From Planctomycetota bacterium (lineage in GTDB: Bacteria > Planctomycetota > Planctomycetia > Pirellulales > Pirellulaceae), in the NCBI GenBank assembly GCA_027619595.1, contig JAQCHP010000022.1, forward strand, positions 1 through 46,571: a stretch of 46,571 nucleotides of DNA, written 5' to 3'. The notes below the pieces were generated by a model. The model saw nothing but the letters and a program-made list of their open reading frames with translations. It was not told the origin of the DNA and did not search any database. Within the stretch, counting starts at the first letter, position 1, and every line of letters starts with the position of its first letter. This document shows, in pieces, positions 1 to 8,487 of this stretch. Position numbers and translations under genes: made by a program.

Positions 1-1
1 G

Positions 2-790
2 GGCGATTTTGTGCGGGCCGGGCAGGCGCTGGTGGAAGGCCCGCTGGTGCCGCACGATATATTGCGAGTCTCCGGTGAAGAAGCCGTGCAACAGTATTTG
101 CTGCACGAAATCCAGGGGGTCTATCGGAGTCAGCGCGTAGAAATCAATGATAAGCACTGCGAAATCATTGTGGCTCGTATGTTGCGCAAAGTTCGCATTG
201 AAACGGCAGGTGATACGAACCTGTTGCCAGGGATTGTGATCGATAAGTATGATTTCCGGCGCGCCAATGAGGCCTTGAATAAGTGTTTGAGGATCAGCGA
301 AAAAGGCGACAGCGAATTTGAGGTAGGAGTGATTGTTCCCAAAGAGGCGTTGGAAGACGCCAATGGAAGAATCGAGGAAAAGGGCGGGCGGTCCGCTAAA
401 GGGGTCAAGGCGAAGCCGGCCACGGCAAGTACGCAATTGTTGGGAATTACGAAAGCGTCCGTGCAAAGCTCCAGCTTCATCTCGGCGGCCAGTTTCCAGG
501 AAACGACCAAGGTTCTCACCGAGGCTGCCCTTTCCGGTCGCGTGGATCATTTAGTGGGGCTTAAAGAAAATGTGATTCTCGGACATCTAATTCCGGCAGG
601 TACCGGCTTTAGGACTTTCCAAGATTCCGACGTTCGCATTAGCCGTGAGGCCCTCGAAATGCTGAGCCAGCGAAAGAGTACCACGCTTGAAAGGGAATTC
701 CCCCTGTTGGCGAACGCGGGTGGCGAGGATGGAAGTGATTCTGAGACGACGGCGTCTTCCGATGTCGCGGATGCGTCCGGGAAGCCGTAA
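2..790 (+). CDS. rpoC: RNA polymerase subunit beta' (C-terminal part)
   Basis: Only the last 262 codons are in the window; the reading frame is open from base 2, so the gene begins upstream. RpoC is the catalytic beta' subunit of RNA polymerase. The family's C-terminal landmarks are present: [47 protein letters not shown], then GLKENVILG and LIPAGTGF. The last ~55 residues form a Ser/Thr/Asp/Glu-rich tail of the kind that varies between phyla. It precedes rpsL, the usual rpoBC-str order. No intrinsic terminator is visible after its TAA, so some read-through into rpsL is likely. Confidence 0.97.
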   Translation, partial: GDFVRAGQALVEGPLVPHDILRVSGEEAVQQYLLHEIQGVYRSQRVEINDKHCEIIVARMLRKVRIETAGDTNLLPGIVIDKYDFRRANEALNKCLRISEKGDSEFEVGVIVPKEALEDANGRIEEKGGRSAKGVKAKPATASTQLLGITKASVQSSSFISAASFQETTKVLTEAALSGRVDHLVGLKENVILGHLIPAGTGFRTFQDSDVRISREALEMLSQRKSTTLEREFPLLANAGGEDGSDSETTASSDVADASGKP

Positions 791-834
791 TTGAAGGGGT
801 TGGGTTATGTGGCTGAGGGGCTGTTGCCGCCCCC

Positions 835-862
835 TTGACACGGCAGTCCGCCGTGGTAGCCT
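835..862 (+). promoter_or_regulatory. candidate sigma70-type promoter before rpsL
   Basis: A perfect TTGACA (835-840) is followed after 16 nt by TAGCCT (857-862), a weak -10 box with 3 of 6 consensus bases. It lies in the 119-nt rpoC-rpsL gap, 47 nt before the rpsL ATG. It could let the str genes be transcribed apart from rpoBC. The -10 is poor, so this is only suggestive. Confidence 0.35.
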
Positions 863-909
863 GAGTGACTTGCGATTTTCTAAACCGATTGCACTAGCGA
901 TAGTTTTTT

Positions 910-1278
910 ATGCCCACGATTAATCAGCTCGTTCGGAAGGCTCGACGCCGCCAGACAAAAGTCAGTAAAGCACCGGTGCTCGATCAATGCCCGCAAAAAC
1001 GGGGCGTTTGCTTGCAGGTGCGCACGATGACTCCTAAGAAGCCGAATTCGGCTCTACGGAAAATTACGCGTGTGCGATTGTCAAACGGCAAGGAAGTGAC
1101 CGTGTATATTCCCGGAGAAGGCCATAGCCTTCAGGAGCACTCGATTGTGCTCGTGCGCGGTGGACGGGTACGCGATCTGCCCGGTGTGCGGTACCAAGTG
1201 GTTCGTGGAGCGTTGGATACGTTGGGTGTGCAAGGCCGGAAACGGTCGCGTAGTCGGTACGGGGCCAAGAAGCCCTAG
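910..1278 (+). CDS. rpsL: 30S ribosomal protein S12
   Basis: S12 sits at the decoding centre of the small subunit. The 122-residue product has the near-universal [10 protein letters not shown] block (residues 42-51), with the lysine whose changes give streptomycin resistance at about position 43, and the RDLPGVRY block that contains the aspartate methylthiolated in other bacteria. Length matches the family. The start ATG has no clear Shine-Dalgarno: the preceding bases are a T-run. First gene of the str cluster, 74 nt before rpsG. A 9-bp direct repeat, CCCTAGTGC, lies at 1273-1281 and 1289-1297, across its stop codon. Confidence 0.98.
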   Translation: MPTINQLVRKARRRQTKVSKAPVLDQCPQKRGVCLQVRTMTPKKPNSALRKITRVRLSNGKEVTVYIPGEGHSLQEHSIVLVRGGRVRDLPGVRYQVVRGALDTLGVQGRKRSRSRYGAKKP

Positions 1279-1352
1279 TGCTAGTAAACCCTAGTGCGGG
1301 TGGACTTTGGTGTCAGCGGAATCTTAGTGTAAGTAGAGGGGAAAAGTTTTAG

Positions 1353-1823
1353 ATGGGACGAATTACCTCAAGTCGCTCACAGCTGAAGGGAGATCCGCGG
1401 TTCAGTTCGCTGCTAGCGAGTAAGTTCATTAATTGTCTCATGTACGATGGTAAAAAGTCGGTGGCGCAGCGGGTGTTTTACGATGCCCTTGAGATCGTGC
1501 AGAAAAAGTTGCCAGACGTCGAGCCAATCAATGTTTTCAATCAGGCGATCGAAAACGTGAAGCCGTTGATTGAAGTGCGCAGTAAGCGCGTAGGTGGAGC
1601 GTCATATCAAGTTCCGATGCAAGTCAATCGAAATCGGCAGCAGTCGCTGGCGTTCCGTTGGATCTTGTTGGCTGTGCGTGAAAAGAAAGGGCGGGCCACG
1701 CATGAGAAGCTGGCAGACGAGCTCCTTTCGGCCTACAAGAAAGAAGGTGCCGCGATGACTCGACGCGACAACGTCCATCGTATGGCGGATGCCAATAAGG
1801 CTTTTGCACACTTTGCTTGGTAG
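1353..1823 (+). CDS. rpsG: 30S ribosomal protein S7
   Basis: S7 nucleates assembly of the 30S head and contacts E- and P-site tRNA. The 156-residue product has the usual length and the family blocks [34 protein letters not shown] and [16 protein letters not shown], ending with the Lys/Arg-rich [11 protein letters not shown] segment. A purine-rich AGAGGGGA lies about 10 nt before the ATG. A 190-nt non-coding gap separates it from fusA. In other bacteria S7 represses its own operon; no E. coli-like site is obvious here. Confidence 0.98.
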   Translation: MGRITSSRSQLKGDPRFSSLLASKFINCLMYDGKKSVAQRVFYDALEIVQKKLPDVEPINVFNQAIENVKPLIEVRSKRVGGASYQVPMQVNRNRQQSLAFRWILLAVREKKGRATHEKLADELLSAYKKEGAAMTRRDNVHRMADANKAFAHFAW

Positions 1824-1943
1824 AACGTTGGCTGTGCCATTGCAGCCTGTTGGTGGGTTGGTCGTTACAGGCGCGCTTCGGCCTGCAGACGCGGTGCCGT
1901 CCGCTCTGCAGTTCGGTTCTTTGATGCGTCCACGCTTGGCTTG

Positions 1944-1974
1944 GTTCAACCGCCCGAGTTGCGGTGGTTTGAAC
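1944..1974 (+). promoter_or_regulatory. imperfect hairpin in the rpsG-fusA gap
   Basis: GTTCAACCGC (1944-1953) can pair with GCGG (1961-1964) plus TTGAAC (1969-1974), leaving a 4-nt bulge and a 7-nt loop. It sits 40 nt before the fusA ATG with no T-run, so it is not a typical terminator. It may be a leader structure or chance. Confidence 0.3.
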
Positions 1975-2013
1975 GTCTGCAGGTAGTAGGCCTAAGTCGT
2001 TAGGGAACATTCC

Positions 2014-4113
2014 ATGGGACGCGACCTGAAACAATTGCGTAATATCGGCGTGATTGCTCATGTTGATGCCGGAAAGACTACCGTTACGGAACGGATGCTC
2101 TTTTGTAGCGGCGTTACCTATCGGGTCGGTGAGGTGGACAAGGGAACCACAGAGACCGATTTTGACGAGGAAGAGCAGCAGCGCGGGATCACGATCTATT
2201 CTGCCTGCGTCTCTTTTCCCTGGCGAGACGTGTCGGTGAATCTCATTGATACTCCCGGGCACGTCGATTTTACCGCAGAGGTAGAACGATCGTTGAGGGT
2301 TCTCGACGGGGTGGTGGTCGTATTCAGTGCGCGGGAAGGGGTCGAAGCACAAAGTGAGACGGTATGGCGGCAAGCCAATAAGTATTCCGTACCCCGAGTG
2401 GCCTTTATCAACAAAATGGATCGTGAAGGAGCAAGTTTTGAGAGTACGCTCCGGCAAATGGAGCGTAGGTTGGATGCCAGTCCGGTTGTGGTTCAGATTC
2501 CCGTGGGCGAAGGGCCGCCGCACCTTAAAGATTCGTTTCGAGCGGTGATCGACTTGATTGCCATGAAGATGCTAGTCTTTCCCGAAGCGGGACAGGGAAA
2601 GGTGGTGCAGGGCGTTCCCATTCCTGACGAACAACAGGAACGAGCTGAATTATGGCGTGAGACGATGCTTGAGCGGTTGTACGACTTCAGTAGCGAATTG
2701 ATGGAGCAGGCCCTGCAAGACAAGGCAGCTCCCGAGGATTTGGTTCGTCGCGTGTTGCGAGAAGCGACCGTGCAAGGGTTGGTGCAGCCCGTCTTGTGTG
2801 GTTCGGCTTTGGACGGGATTGGGGTTCCGCCGCTCTTGGATGCTGTGGCTTTTTATCTCCCGAGCCCAGCCGATCGGCCGCCTGTCGTTGGCCATGCTCC
2901 TGCCAGCGGAAAAAAGAAGAATGCAGAGCCTGTGGTGGCCCAGCGGTCGCCGCAATTCGATGAGCCCTTTTCAGGGTTAGTGTTCAAGGTGTTGCCCGCC
3001 AAGACGGGAGATCTGTGTTGGGTGCGGATCTATTCAGGTGAGTTAAAGGCAAATTCTCGCGTCTACAATCCCGGTAAGGATAAACGGGAGAATGTGGCTC
3101 AGTTGTGGCGGATGCATGCATCCCGACGTGAGCAAGTGCCGGTCGCATCCGCGGGCGATATTGTTGGGGTAATTGGCCTGAGAAACTCGGTAACTGGCGA
3201 CACGCTGTGTGACCCTCAGGATCCGATACTCCTTGAGCCGATTCATTTTCCGGAAACCGTTCTTTCCATGGCGATTGAGCCCGAGTCCACCGACGAACGA
3301 AAGAAGCTGACCGAAGTATTGGATCTTATGCGACGGCAAGATCCGACTTTCGTTGCGATGGACAATTCAGAGACGGGCCAAACGCTTATTAGTGGAATGG
3401 GCGAGTTGCATTTGGAGGTGATTAAGAACCGACTGTTACGCGACTTCAAGCTCCAGGTTAAGGTCCATAAACCGCGCGTGAGTTATCGCGAGAGCGTGTT
3501 GCAATCTGCCGAAGTGGAGGGGGAGTGTCATCGGCAGGTGGGCGGCGCTCAGTTGTTTGCGAAGGTGAGAGTGCGGATGGAGCCAACATCTGCGGATCAA
3601 TCTAAGGTGGTTGTCATGAATGCATGCCCCCCGGAGTCTCTACCGAGGGATTTTGTGGATGCCGCGCTGGGTGAGTTGCAGGCGATGGGCGAGGCGGGCG
3701 GGGCGATTGGTGGCTTTCCGTTGATGCGATTGCGCGTGGTTTTGTTGGGTGGCGAGCAGGCTGAGGTGGGCAGCAACGAAGTTGCTTTTCGGATTGCGGC
3801 TTCGGACGCGTTCAATCGGGCTCTGAGAGCTGCTGGGCCGGTGCTCATGGAGCCGATTATGCGAGTAGAAATAACGACCCCTGAGGATTATTTGGGGGAA
3901 TTTGTGGCGGACGTGCAGCAGCGGCGGGGGGCGATTTCCCGGACCGACCCGCGTGGCGATCGCGTGACCATTGACGCGGAAGTTCCTCTGGCTGAGTTGT
4001 TTGGTTATTCCAGTAGTATGCGGAGTATCAGTCAGGGGCGGGCCGGATGTGCCATTGAACCCCTCACCTACGCTGCGGCCCCGGCGCAGGTGGCGGGTGA
4101 ATTTGGGTTTTAG
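2014..4113 (+). CDS. fusA: elongation factor G family GTPase
   Basis: Translational GTPase of 699 residues with the five EF-G domains. The GTPase motifs are P-loop AHVDAGKT (15-22), RGIT switch (57-60), DTPGH (79-83) and NKMD (133-136). Domain III has GMGELHLEV and domain V has MEPIMRVEI, QQRRG and LFGYSSSMR. Several positions resemble the recycling-type spdEFG2/mitochondrial EFG2 subfamily: a TDF motif (48-50), GVEAQ and QIPVGEG. Domain IV lacks the translocase tip sequence SGGxGQYG (here QVGGAQ near 508-513), and no histidine is visible in the second tip loop (GGEQAEVG near 580-587). So although it sits in the str cluster, it may recycle ribosomes rather than translocate tRNA; that is inference. 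No tuf follows. Confidence 0.93.
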   Translation: MGRDLKQLRNIGVIAHVDAGKTTVTERMLFCSGVTYRVGEVDKGTTETDFDEEEQQRGITIYSACVSFPWRDVSVNLIDTPGHVDFTAEVERSLRVLDGVVVVFSAREGVEAQSETVWRQANKYSVPRVAFINKMDREGASFESTLRQMERRLDASPVVVQIPVGEGPPHLKDSFRAVIDLIAMKMLVFPEAGQGKVVQGVPIPDEQQERAELWRETMLERLYDFSSELMEQALQDKAAPEDLVRRVLREATVQGLVQPVLCGSALDGIGVPPLLDAVAFYLPSPADRPPVVGHAPASGKKKNAEPVVAQRSPQFDEPFSGLVFKVLPAKTGDLCWVRIYSGELKANSRVYNPGKDKRENVAQLWRMHASRREQVPVASAGDIVGVIGLRNSVTGDTLCDPQDPILLEPIHFPETVLSMAIEPESTDERKKLTEVLDLMRRQDPTFVAMDNSETGQTLISGMGELHLEVIKNRLLRDFKLQVKVHKPRVSYRESVLQSAEVEGECHRQVGGAQLFAKVRVRMEPTSADQSKVVVMNACPPESLPRDFVDAALGELQAMGEAGGAIGGFPLMRLRVVLLGGEQAEVGSNEVAFRIAASDAFNRALRAAGPVLMEPIMRVEITTPEDYLGEFVADVQQRRGAISRTDPRGDRVTIDAEVPLAELFGYSSSMRSISQGRAGCAIEPLTYAAAPAQVAGEFGF

Positions 4114-4143
4114 TGGTCAGCTTCAGCTGGCATCGAAAAAAAT

Positions 4144-4235
4144 CCCCATATCGTGCCGTTACGCTGGTTGACGCCAATCGCCAAGATTTCTATATTGATG
4201 GGCTTCCCGTAACGGCAACCTTGCACACTATGGGG
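4144..4235 (+). repeat. nested inverted repeats bracketing the rpsJ promoter
   Basis: Two nested inverted repeats lie in the fusA-rpsJ gap. The inner pair is a perfect 10-bp TGCCGTTACG (4154-4163) / CGTAACGGCA (4208-4217) with 44 nt between. The outer pair is a perfect 7-bp CCCCATA (4144-4150) / TATGGGG (4229-4235). A good promoter lies wholly between the inner arms. In a read-through transcript from fusA the arms could form one long stem-loop; in DNA they could be paired operator half-sites. Confidence 0.7.
4168..4196 (+). promoter_or_regulatory. strong sigma70-type promoter of the S10 operon
   Basis: TTGACG (4168-4173), a 17-nt spacer and TATATT (4191-4196) match consensus at 5 of 6 bases in each box. 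Transcription would start near 4203, giving a leader of about 67 nt before the rpsJ GTG. The right arms of the nested inverted repeats then fall in the leader and the left arms upstream of the -35 box. Confidence 0.62.
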
Positions 4236-4269
4236 GAATGAAAATTGTACAAGCAAAGAGGAGCGTGTT

Positions 4270-4596
4270 GTGGCCGGTGCATCCCATGAGGTGATTCGAA
4301 TCCGAATGGAAGCCTATGACCACCTGGCTCTAGATCAGAGCGCCAGGGAGATCGTGGACACCGCCAAGCGGACTAGCTCCGAGGTGCATGGTCCGATTCC
4401 GTTGCCGACTCGTATTGAGCGGTATACTGTCCTGTCTGGGCCGCATATCGATAAAAAGGCGAGGCAGCAGTACGAAATTCGCACGCATAAGCGAGTGATT
4501 GATATCGTGCAGGCTACAGGAAAGACGATAGAAGCGTTGAATAAGTTGAGTCTCCCTGCCGGGGTTGATATCAAGATTAAGGCATCTTCTCGCTAG
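4270..4596 (+). CDS. rpsJ: 30S ribosomal protein S10
   Basis: S10 is in the 30S head and, as NusE, also joins antitermination complexes. The product of 108 residues carries the family signature [15 protein letters not shown] at the start, [15 protein letters not shown] in the middle and [12 protein letters not shown] near the end. The GTG start is supported by AGAGGAG ending 6 nt upstream; no better ATG exists. First gene of the S10 operon, behind its own promoter. Confidence 0.97.
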   Translation: MAGASHEVIRIRMEAYDHLALDQSAREIVDTAKRTSSEVHGPIPLPTRIERYTVLSGPHIDKKARQQYEIRTHKRVIDIVQATGKTIEALNKLSLPAGVDIKIKASSR

Positions 4597-4729
4597 TTGC
4601 TGCTGCTGGGGCTGTGACGTGAGTTGTGCGTAACGTGAGTGGTTTCGATTATATGACCTGGATGCTGAACGGGTAAGTTTGGGCGATGTTCCTTCTCTCC
4701 CGTCAGTAACGAATCTCAAGGTGATTGAT

Positions 4730-5419
4730 ATGGCTAAAGGAATTCTCGGCCAAAAGGTCGGGATGACACAGGTATTTCAGGAAGACGGGACCGCCGTGCC
4801 CGTTACGGTCATTATGGCCGGGCCATGTCACGTGTTGCAGATTCGGACGCTCGAGACGGATGGCTACGAGGCCGTGCAGTTGGGCTTTCTTGATAAGCCG
4901 CGACGGTTGGCGATTCGCAGTGAACGCGGTCATGTTGCTGGTTTGGGTAGCAAGCGGTCGAAAAAGCGTGTGACCGCCGGCGTTGAATTGCCTAAGCGTG
5001 CTGACTGCGAGCCCAAGCGTTTCATTCGTGAGATTCGCGGTTCTGCCGAGGGGTTTCAGGTAGGGCAGGAAGTTACTTTGGCGATGTTTGATGGCGTGGC
5101 CCGCGTTGACGTAATCGGGACGAGTAAGGGTAGTGGTTTTACCGGGGCGATGAAGCGTCATAACTTCTCCGGTCAGCGGGCTACGCACGGTGTTAAAAAG
5201 GTGCATCGGCATCCTGGTGGTACCGGGTGTAGTGCATTTCCTAGTCGTACGATGAAGGGCCGCCGCATGGCTGGTCAGTACGGGAGTGAGCGAGTTACGT
5301 CGCGGAATGTCAAAGTGGTGCGATTTGATCTCGCGAGCAATTTATTGTTGATTCATGGTGCCGTACCTGGTCCGAATGGCGGATACGTCATTATTCACGA
5401 ATCGAATATGCTTCGATAG
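4730..5419 (+). CDS. rplC: 50S ribosomal protein L3
   Basis: L3 is an early-assembly large-subunit protein reaching towards the peptidyl transferase centre. From the ATG at 4730 the product has 229 residues and starts MAKGILGQKVGMTQVF, the normal L3 N-terminus. AAGGTGAT upstream fixes this start, although the frame is open 51 nt further up. The central loop contains FSGQRATHGVKKVHR and MKGRRMAGQYGSERVT. The glutamine methylated by PrmB in enteric bacteria is not seen at the equivalent place (GTGCSAFPS). Confidence 0.96.
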   Translation: MAKGILGQKVGMTQVFQEDGTAVPVTVIMAGPCHVLQIRTLETDGYEAVQLGFLDKPRRLAIRSERGHVAGLGSKRSKKRVTAGVELPKRADCEPKRFIREIRGSAEGFQVGQEVTLAMFDGVARVDVIGTSKGSGFTGAMKRHNFSGQRATHGVKKVHRHPGGTGCSAFPSRTMKGRRMAGQYGSERVTSRNVKVVRFDLASNLLLIHGAVPGPNGGYVIIHESNMLR

Positions 5420-5526
5420 GTTGAGTGCGTTGCCGTGCTGTCGGCGTGGCGGTGGTTTGGTTTTGAGTTGGGTGACGTCCGCGCCGGTGTGCGATGCGAT
5501 ATCGGAAAAATTGAGGGAGTAAGGTC

Positions 5527-6180
5527 ATGGCAAGCTTGCCTGTGTTTGATCGCCTGGGTAAAGAGGTGGGGTCGTACGAAGTGGATCCCGCTGAAATTGC
5601 CCCGCGTATCAGCAAGCAGTTGTTGCACGACGCAGTTTTGATGTATCAGTGCAACGCACGGCAGGGGACTGTGCGTACTCGTACTCGAGGCGAAGTCGCT
5701 GGTTCCACTAAAAAAATGTATCGTCAGAAGGGGACTGGGAACGCTCGAGCTGGGTCGCGACGTAGTGGTGTGCGGCGAGGTGGCGGTCATATATTTGCTA
5801 TCCGTCCACGGGATTATTCATATCGGATGCCGAAGAAGGCTGTCCGGTTGGCTACTCGCATGGCGATCGCGTCAAAGATTATCGACGGTGAAGTTGTCGT
5901 GTTGGATGATTTGGCGATGGCAGCTCCGCGAACCAAAGAGATGGCTGCGATATTGAAGGCATTGCAGTTGCAGGGGGTGACGACTTTGTTGGCGCTTCCG
6001 GAGCGTGATACGAATATTTATAAGAGCGCTCGAAATATCGAGGGCGTAACGGTTTCGCCGGTGGCCGACTTGAATGCGTTGGCGGTTTTGCGTCCGCGTC
6101 GGTTGTTGGTTACGAAGTCCGCGCTGGATGCGATACGACAGCGTGTCGCCAGTGAAGCGTCGGCGGGTTCCCAAGGTTAG
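5527..6180 (+). CDS. rplD: 50S ribosomal protein L4
   Basis: L4 lines the polypeptide exit tunnel and in E. coli also represses the S10 operon. The 217-residue product shows the tunnel-loop region TRGEVAGSTKKMYRQKGTGNARAGS with GVRRGGGHIFAIRPRDYSYRMPKK, then the globular part with DDLAMAAPRTKEM and the late VTVSPVADLNALAVLRPRRLLVTKSAL. Length is normal. Purine-rich GGGAGTAAGG precedes the ATG. It lies 107 nt after rplC and 95 nt before rplW. Confidence 0.97.
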   Translation: MASLPVFDRLGKEVGSYEVDPAEIAPRISKQLLHDAVLMYQCNARQGTVRTRTRGEVAGSTKKMYRQKGTGNARAGSRRSGVRRGGGHIFAIRPRDYSYRMPKKAVRLATRMAIASKIIDGEVVVLDDLAMAAPRTKEMAAILKALQLQGVTTLLALPERDTNIYKSARNIEGVTVSPVADLNALAVLRPRRLLVTKSALDAIRQRVASEASAGSQG

Positions 6181-6275
6181 AGATTGTCGAACCGCAATGC
6201 CGTTAGGTCGTGTGACTGGAAGTCGACTTGCTGTGTTGGTGGAAGCGGTGTTTGATATGCGATGGGGTGTGTGAG

Positions 6276-6599
6276 ATGAAAAAGCTACGAGCAGTACCGG
6301 TGATGGCCCCGCGGCTCCATTTAGAGCCGCATCAGGTCATTCTGCGTCCTCTGTTGACTGAGAAGGGCGTTCATCGTTCCTCTCGGTATGGTCAGTATTC
6401 ATTTGAGATCAATCCGCTGGCCACCAAAGATGATGTAAAAATTGCGATGCAATTCCTGTTTGATGTGACAGTAACGAAGGTTTGTACTCAGACTCGCAAG
6501 GGAAAGCCGCGAAAGCATCGCTATCGATTTGGGTACACAAAAGCCTGGAAGAAGGCGATCGTCACCTTGGGTGAAGGTCAGAGCCTCGAGTTCATTTAG
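6276..6599 (+). CDS. rplW: 50S ribosomal protein L23
   Basis: L23 lies at the tunnel exit and docks trigger factor and SRP. The product of 107 residues contains VILRPLLTEKGVHRSS, YSFEINPLATKDDVKIAMQ, FDVTVTKV and TRKGKPRKHRYRFGYTKAWKKAIV, all typical. I chose the ATG at 6276 (MKKLRAVPVMAP); an in-frame ATG at 6303 would give 98 residues and cannot be excluded, since neither has a strong ribosome binding site. The frame is open back to 6228 but that segment does not look like L23. Confidence 0.95.
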   Translation: MKKLRAVPVMAPRLHLEPHQVILRPLLTEKGVHRSSRYGQYSFEINPLATKDDVKIAMQFLFDVTVTKVCTQTRKGKPRKHRYRFGYTKAWKKAIVTLGEGQSLEFI

Positions 6600-6613
6600 T
6601 AGGCGGGTGATTT

Positions 6614-7474
6614 ATGGGAATTAGGCATTACAAACCGACGTCACCAGGGCGGCGTAACGCGAGCGTTAGTGACTTTGCGGAATTGACCAAGGGTGCAAAG
6701 CCGGAAAAGTCACTGTTGAAGCCCCTCCGAAAGACCGGCGGGCGAAATAATCAGGGCAAGATTACTGCTCGCCATCGCGGCGGTGGTCATAAGCGGATGT
6801 ACCGCATGATCGATTTTCGTCGGAATAAAGATGCGGTGGCGGCTCGAGTTGTTTCCATTCAGTACGATCCTAATCGGAGTGCGCGGATTGCCTTGTTGCA
6901 ATACGAGGATGGCGAGAAGCGCTATATTTTGGCTCCGGAGGGTTTGAGTCAGGGTGATCGAGTCGAAAGTGGGCCGAACGCGGCGCCAAACGTTGGTAAT
7001 TGTCTCTCGTTGCAGCAGATTCCGTTGGGGACAGCGATCCATAATGTTGAGATGCAGCCAGGGCGAGGCGGAGTCTTGTGCCGCAGCGCTGGTACCGCAG
7101 CGACTTTGATGGCACGCGACGCGGGTTGGGCGCAGCTGACCATGCCAAGCGGTGAGATTCGGCGAATTCCAATCGCGTGTCGAGCGACGATTGGAAAGGT
7201 CGGTAATGCAGATCATATGAATGTTGTCCTGGGTAAGGCTGGGCGTAGTAGGTGGTTGGGTATTCGTCCGACCGTCCGTGGTACGGCCATGAATCCGATC
7301 GATCATCCTCACGGTGGTGGTGAGGGTAGAACTAAGGGTGGACGGCATCCGGTGAGTCCATCCGGTAAGTCAGCCAAGGGTGGAGCCACCCGCAATCGGC
7401 GTAAACCGTCGAACTCGGCGATTGTTCGGCGTCGTCGATCGAGGCGTTATGGACAGCTGAAATTGCATGTGTAG
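6614..7474 (+). CDS. rplB: 50S ribosomal protein L2
   Basis: L2 is needed for subunit association and sits by the peptidyl transferase centre. The 286-residue product has the expected length and blocks: [13 protein letters not shown] at the N-terminus, [32 protein letters not shown], and the conserved loop [18 protein letters not shown] with the functionally important histidine. It ends in an Arg/Lys-rich tail. GGGTGATTT directly upstream of the ATG serves as ribosome binding site. It follows rplW by 14 nt. Confidence 0.98.
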   Translation: MGIRHYKPTSPGRRNASVSDFAELTKGAKPEKSLLKPLRKTGGRNNQGKITARHRGGGHKRMYRMIDFRRNKDAVAARVVSIQYDPNRSARIALLQYEDGEKRYILAPEGLSQGDRVESGPNAAPNVGNCLSLQQIPLGTAIHNVEMQPGRGGVLCRSAGTAATLMARDAGWAQLTMPSGEIRRIPIACRATIGKVGNADHMNVVLGKAGRSRWLGIRPTVRGTAMNPIDHPHGGGEGRTKGGRHPVSPSGKSAKGGATRNRRKPSNSAIVRRRRSRRYGQLKLHV

Positions 7475-7621
7475 TTGAATTATTAGAGATGTTTGAGGCG
7501 GTTGCGGTTGGATCGAGTTCCGCCAGACGGCGTCGAGGTCATAGAGAGATGATTTTTGTTCGGATTGGTATCGAACTGGCGTAGAACGCGAAGGTCACCT
7601 TAGGGTGTCGGAGAGTACAGC

Positions 7622-7894
7622 ATGAGCAGGTCGTTGAAGAAAGGCCCTTACGTAGACCCGAAAGTCTTTCGAAAGGTTCAGCTTCAAATTGAATCGAGCA
7701 GGAACGAACCCATAACGACTTGGGCGCGGTCGTGTACGGTGGTGCCAGAGTTCGTTGGCCGAACATTTATGGTTCACAACGGCAAGATTCATGTGAAGGT
7801 TTTTATCACGGAGGATATGGTGGGGCACAAGTTGGGAGAATTTTCTCCCACGCGGACCTTCCGCGGACATGGTGGTAAGGGCGGTAAGAAATAG
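7622..7894 (+). CDS. rpsS: 30S ribosomal protein S19
   Basis: S19 is in the 30S head near S13. The 90-residue product begins [15 protein letters not shown] and has [23 protein letters not shown] and [15 protein letters not shown], all diagnostic. Normal length. It lies 147 nt after rplB; nothing clearly functional was seen in that gap apart from a small CACC/GGTG hairpin close to the start. Confidence 0.97.
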   Translation: MSRSLKKGPYVDPKVFRKVQLQIESSRNEPITTWARSCTVVPEFVGRTFMVHNGKIHVKVFITEDMVGHKLGEFSPTRTFRGHGGKGGKK

Positions 7895-7908
7895 TCGTCG
7901 GAATTAGA

Positions 7909-7956
7909 AGTCGCAAAAGAACGTAGTTGCAAAAGACATTCGTAGTCGCAAAAAGC
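7909..7956 (+). repeat. three direct repeats in the rpsS-rplV gap
   Basis: AGTCGCAAAAGA occurs at 7909-7920, with one mismatch at 7925-7936 (AGTTGCAAAAGA), and again at 7944-7956 (AGTCGCAAAAAGC). The spacings are 16 and 19 nt. The repeats fill most of the 93-nt non-coding gap. Function unknown. Confidence 0.7.
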
Positions 7957-7987
7957 TGTTGGTGTAAAGCGATTTAAGGGGATTGAG

Positions 7988-8347
7988 ATGGGCGTTTATC
8001 GGGCAAGCCATCGTCATGCGAGAATCAGCGCCAGGAAAGTGCGTCCGCTGGCCGATCTCATTCGGGGGAAGTTTGCCGACGAGGCTCTGGAGATTTTGCG
8101 GTATCAGCCCAACCGCGGGGCGCGGATGCTCGAGAAAGTTGTGCGAAGTGCGCTGGGAAGTGCACAAAATCCGGAACATCCGCTCAATAAGGGGCGGGCG
8201 GTACGGCTGGCGAGTTTGGTTGTGTCTGACGTTTATATTAACGGCGGTCCCATGATGAAGCGAATTCGACCGCGTGCCCGGGGCATGGCGTTTGTTATAT
8301 TGAAACGGTCGGCGCATATTCACGTGTCGCTGGAAGAAATGGCTTAG
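7988..8347 (+). CDS. rplV: 50S ribosomal protein L22
   Basis: L22 forms a tunnel constriction with L4 through its long beta-hairpin. The 119-residue product has ARISARKVRPLADLIRGK, EALEILRYQPNRGARMLEKVVRSAL, and the hairpin and C-terminal strand with MMKRIRPRARGMAFVILKR. AAGGGGATT precedes the ATG. It follows a repeat-bearing 93-nt gap after rpsS. Confidence 0.96.
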   Translation: MGVYRASHRHARISARKVRPLADLIRGKFADEALEILRYQPNRGARMLEKVVRSALGSAQNPEHPLNKGRAVRLASLVVSDVYINGGPMMKRIRPRARGMAFVILKRSAHIHVSLEEMA

Positions 8348-8487
8348 TGCAGGGTTCATGGTTTTGTTCGCATAGCGCCGGCAGACGGTGGAGTTTTTAG
8401 CGGTGTGCGGGATCAATTGAGGCTATGGTGTTGGTAAACAGGGCGGTCATCGAGTGGGCCGCTGTAATTGGTTGAGGAGTTGGGAAT

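Noticed and set aside
1624-2523. Long minus-strand open frame (299 codons) across rpsG and fusA
   Set aside because: It is antisense to two well-identified genes and its composition is what their reverse complement gives; no family resemblance.
5435-5641. Small open frame in the rplC-rplD gap
   Set aside because: It overlaps the confident rplD start in another frame and has no ribosome binding site or recognisable sequence.
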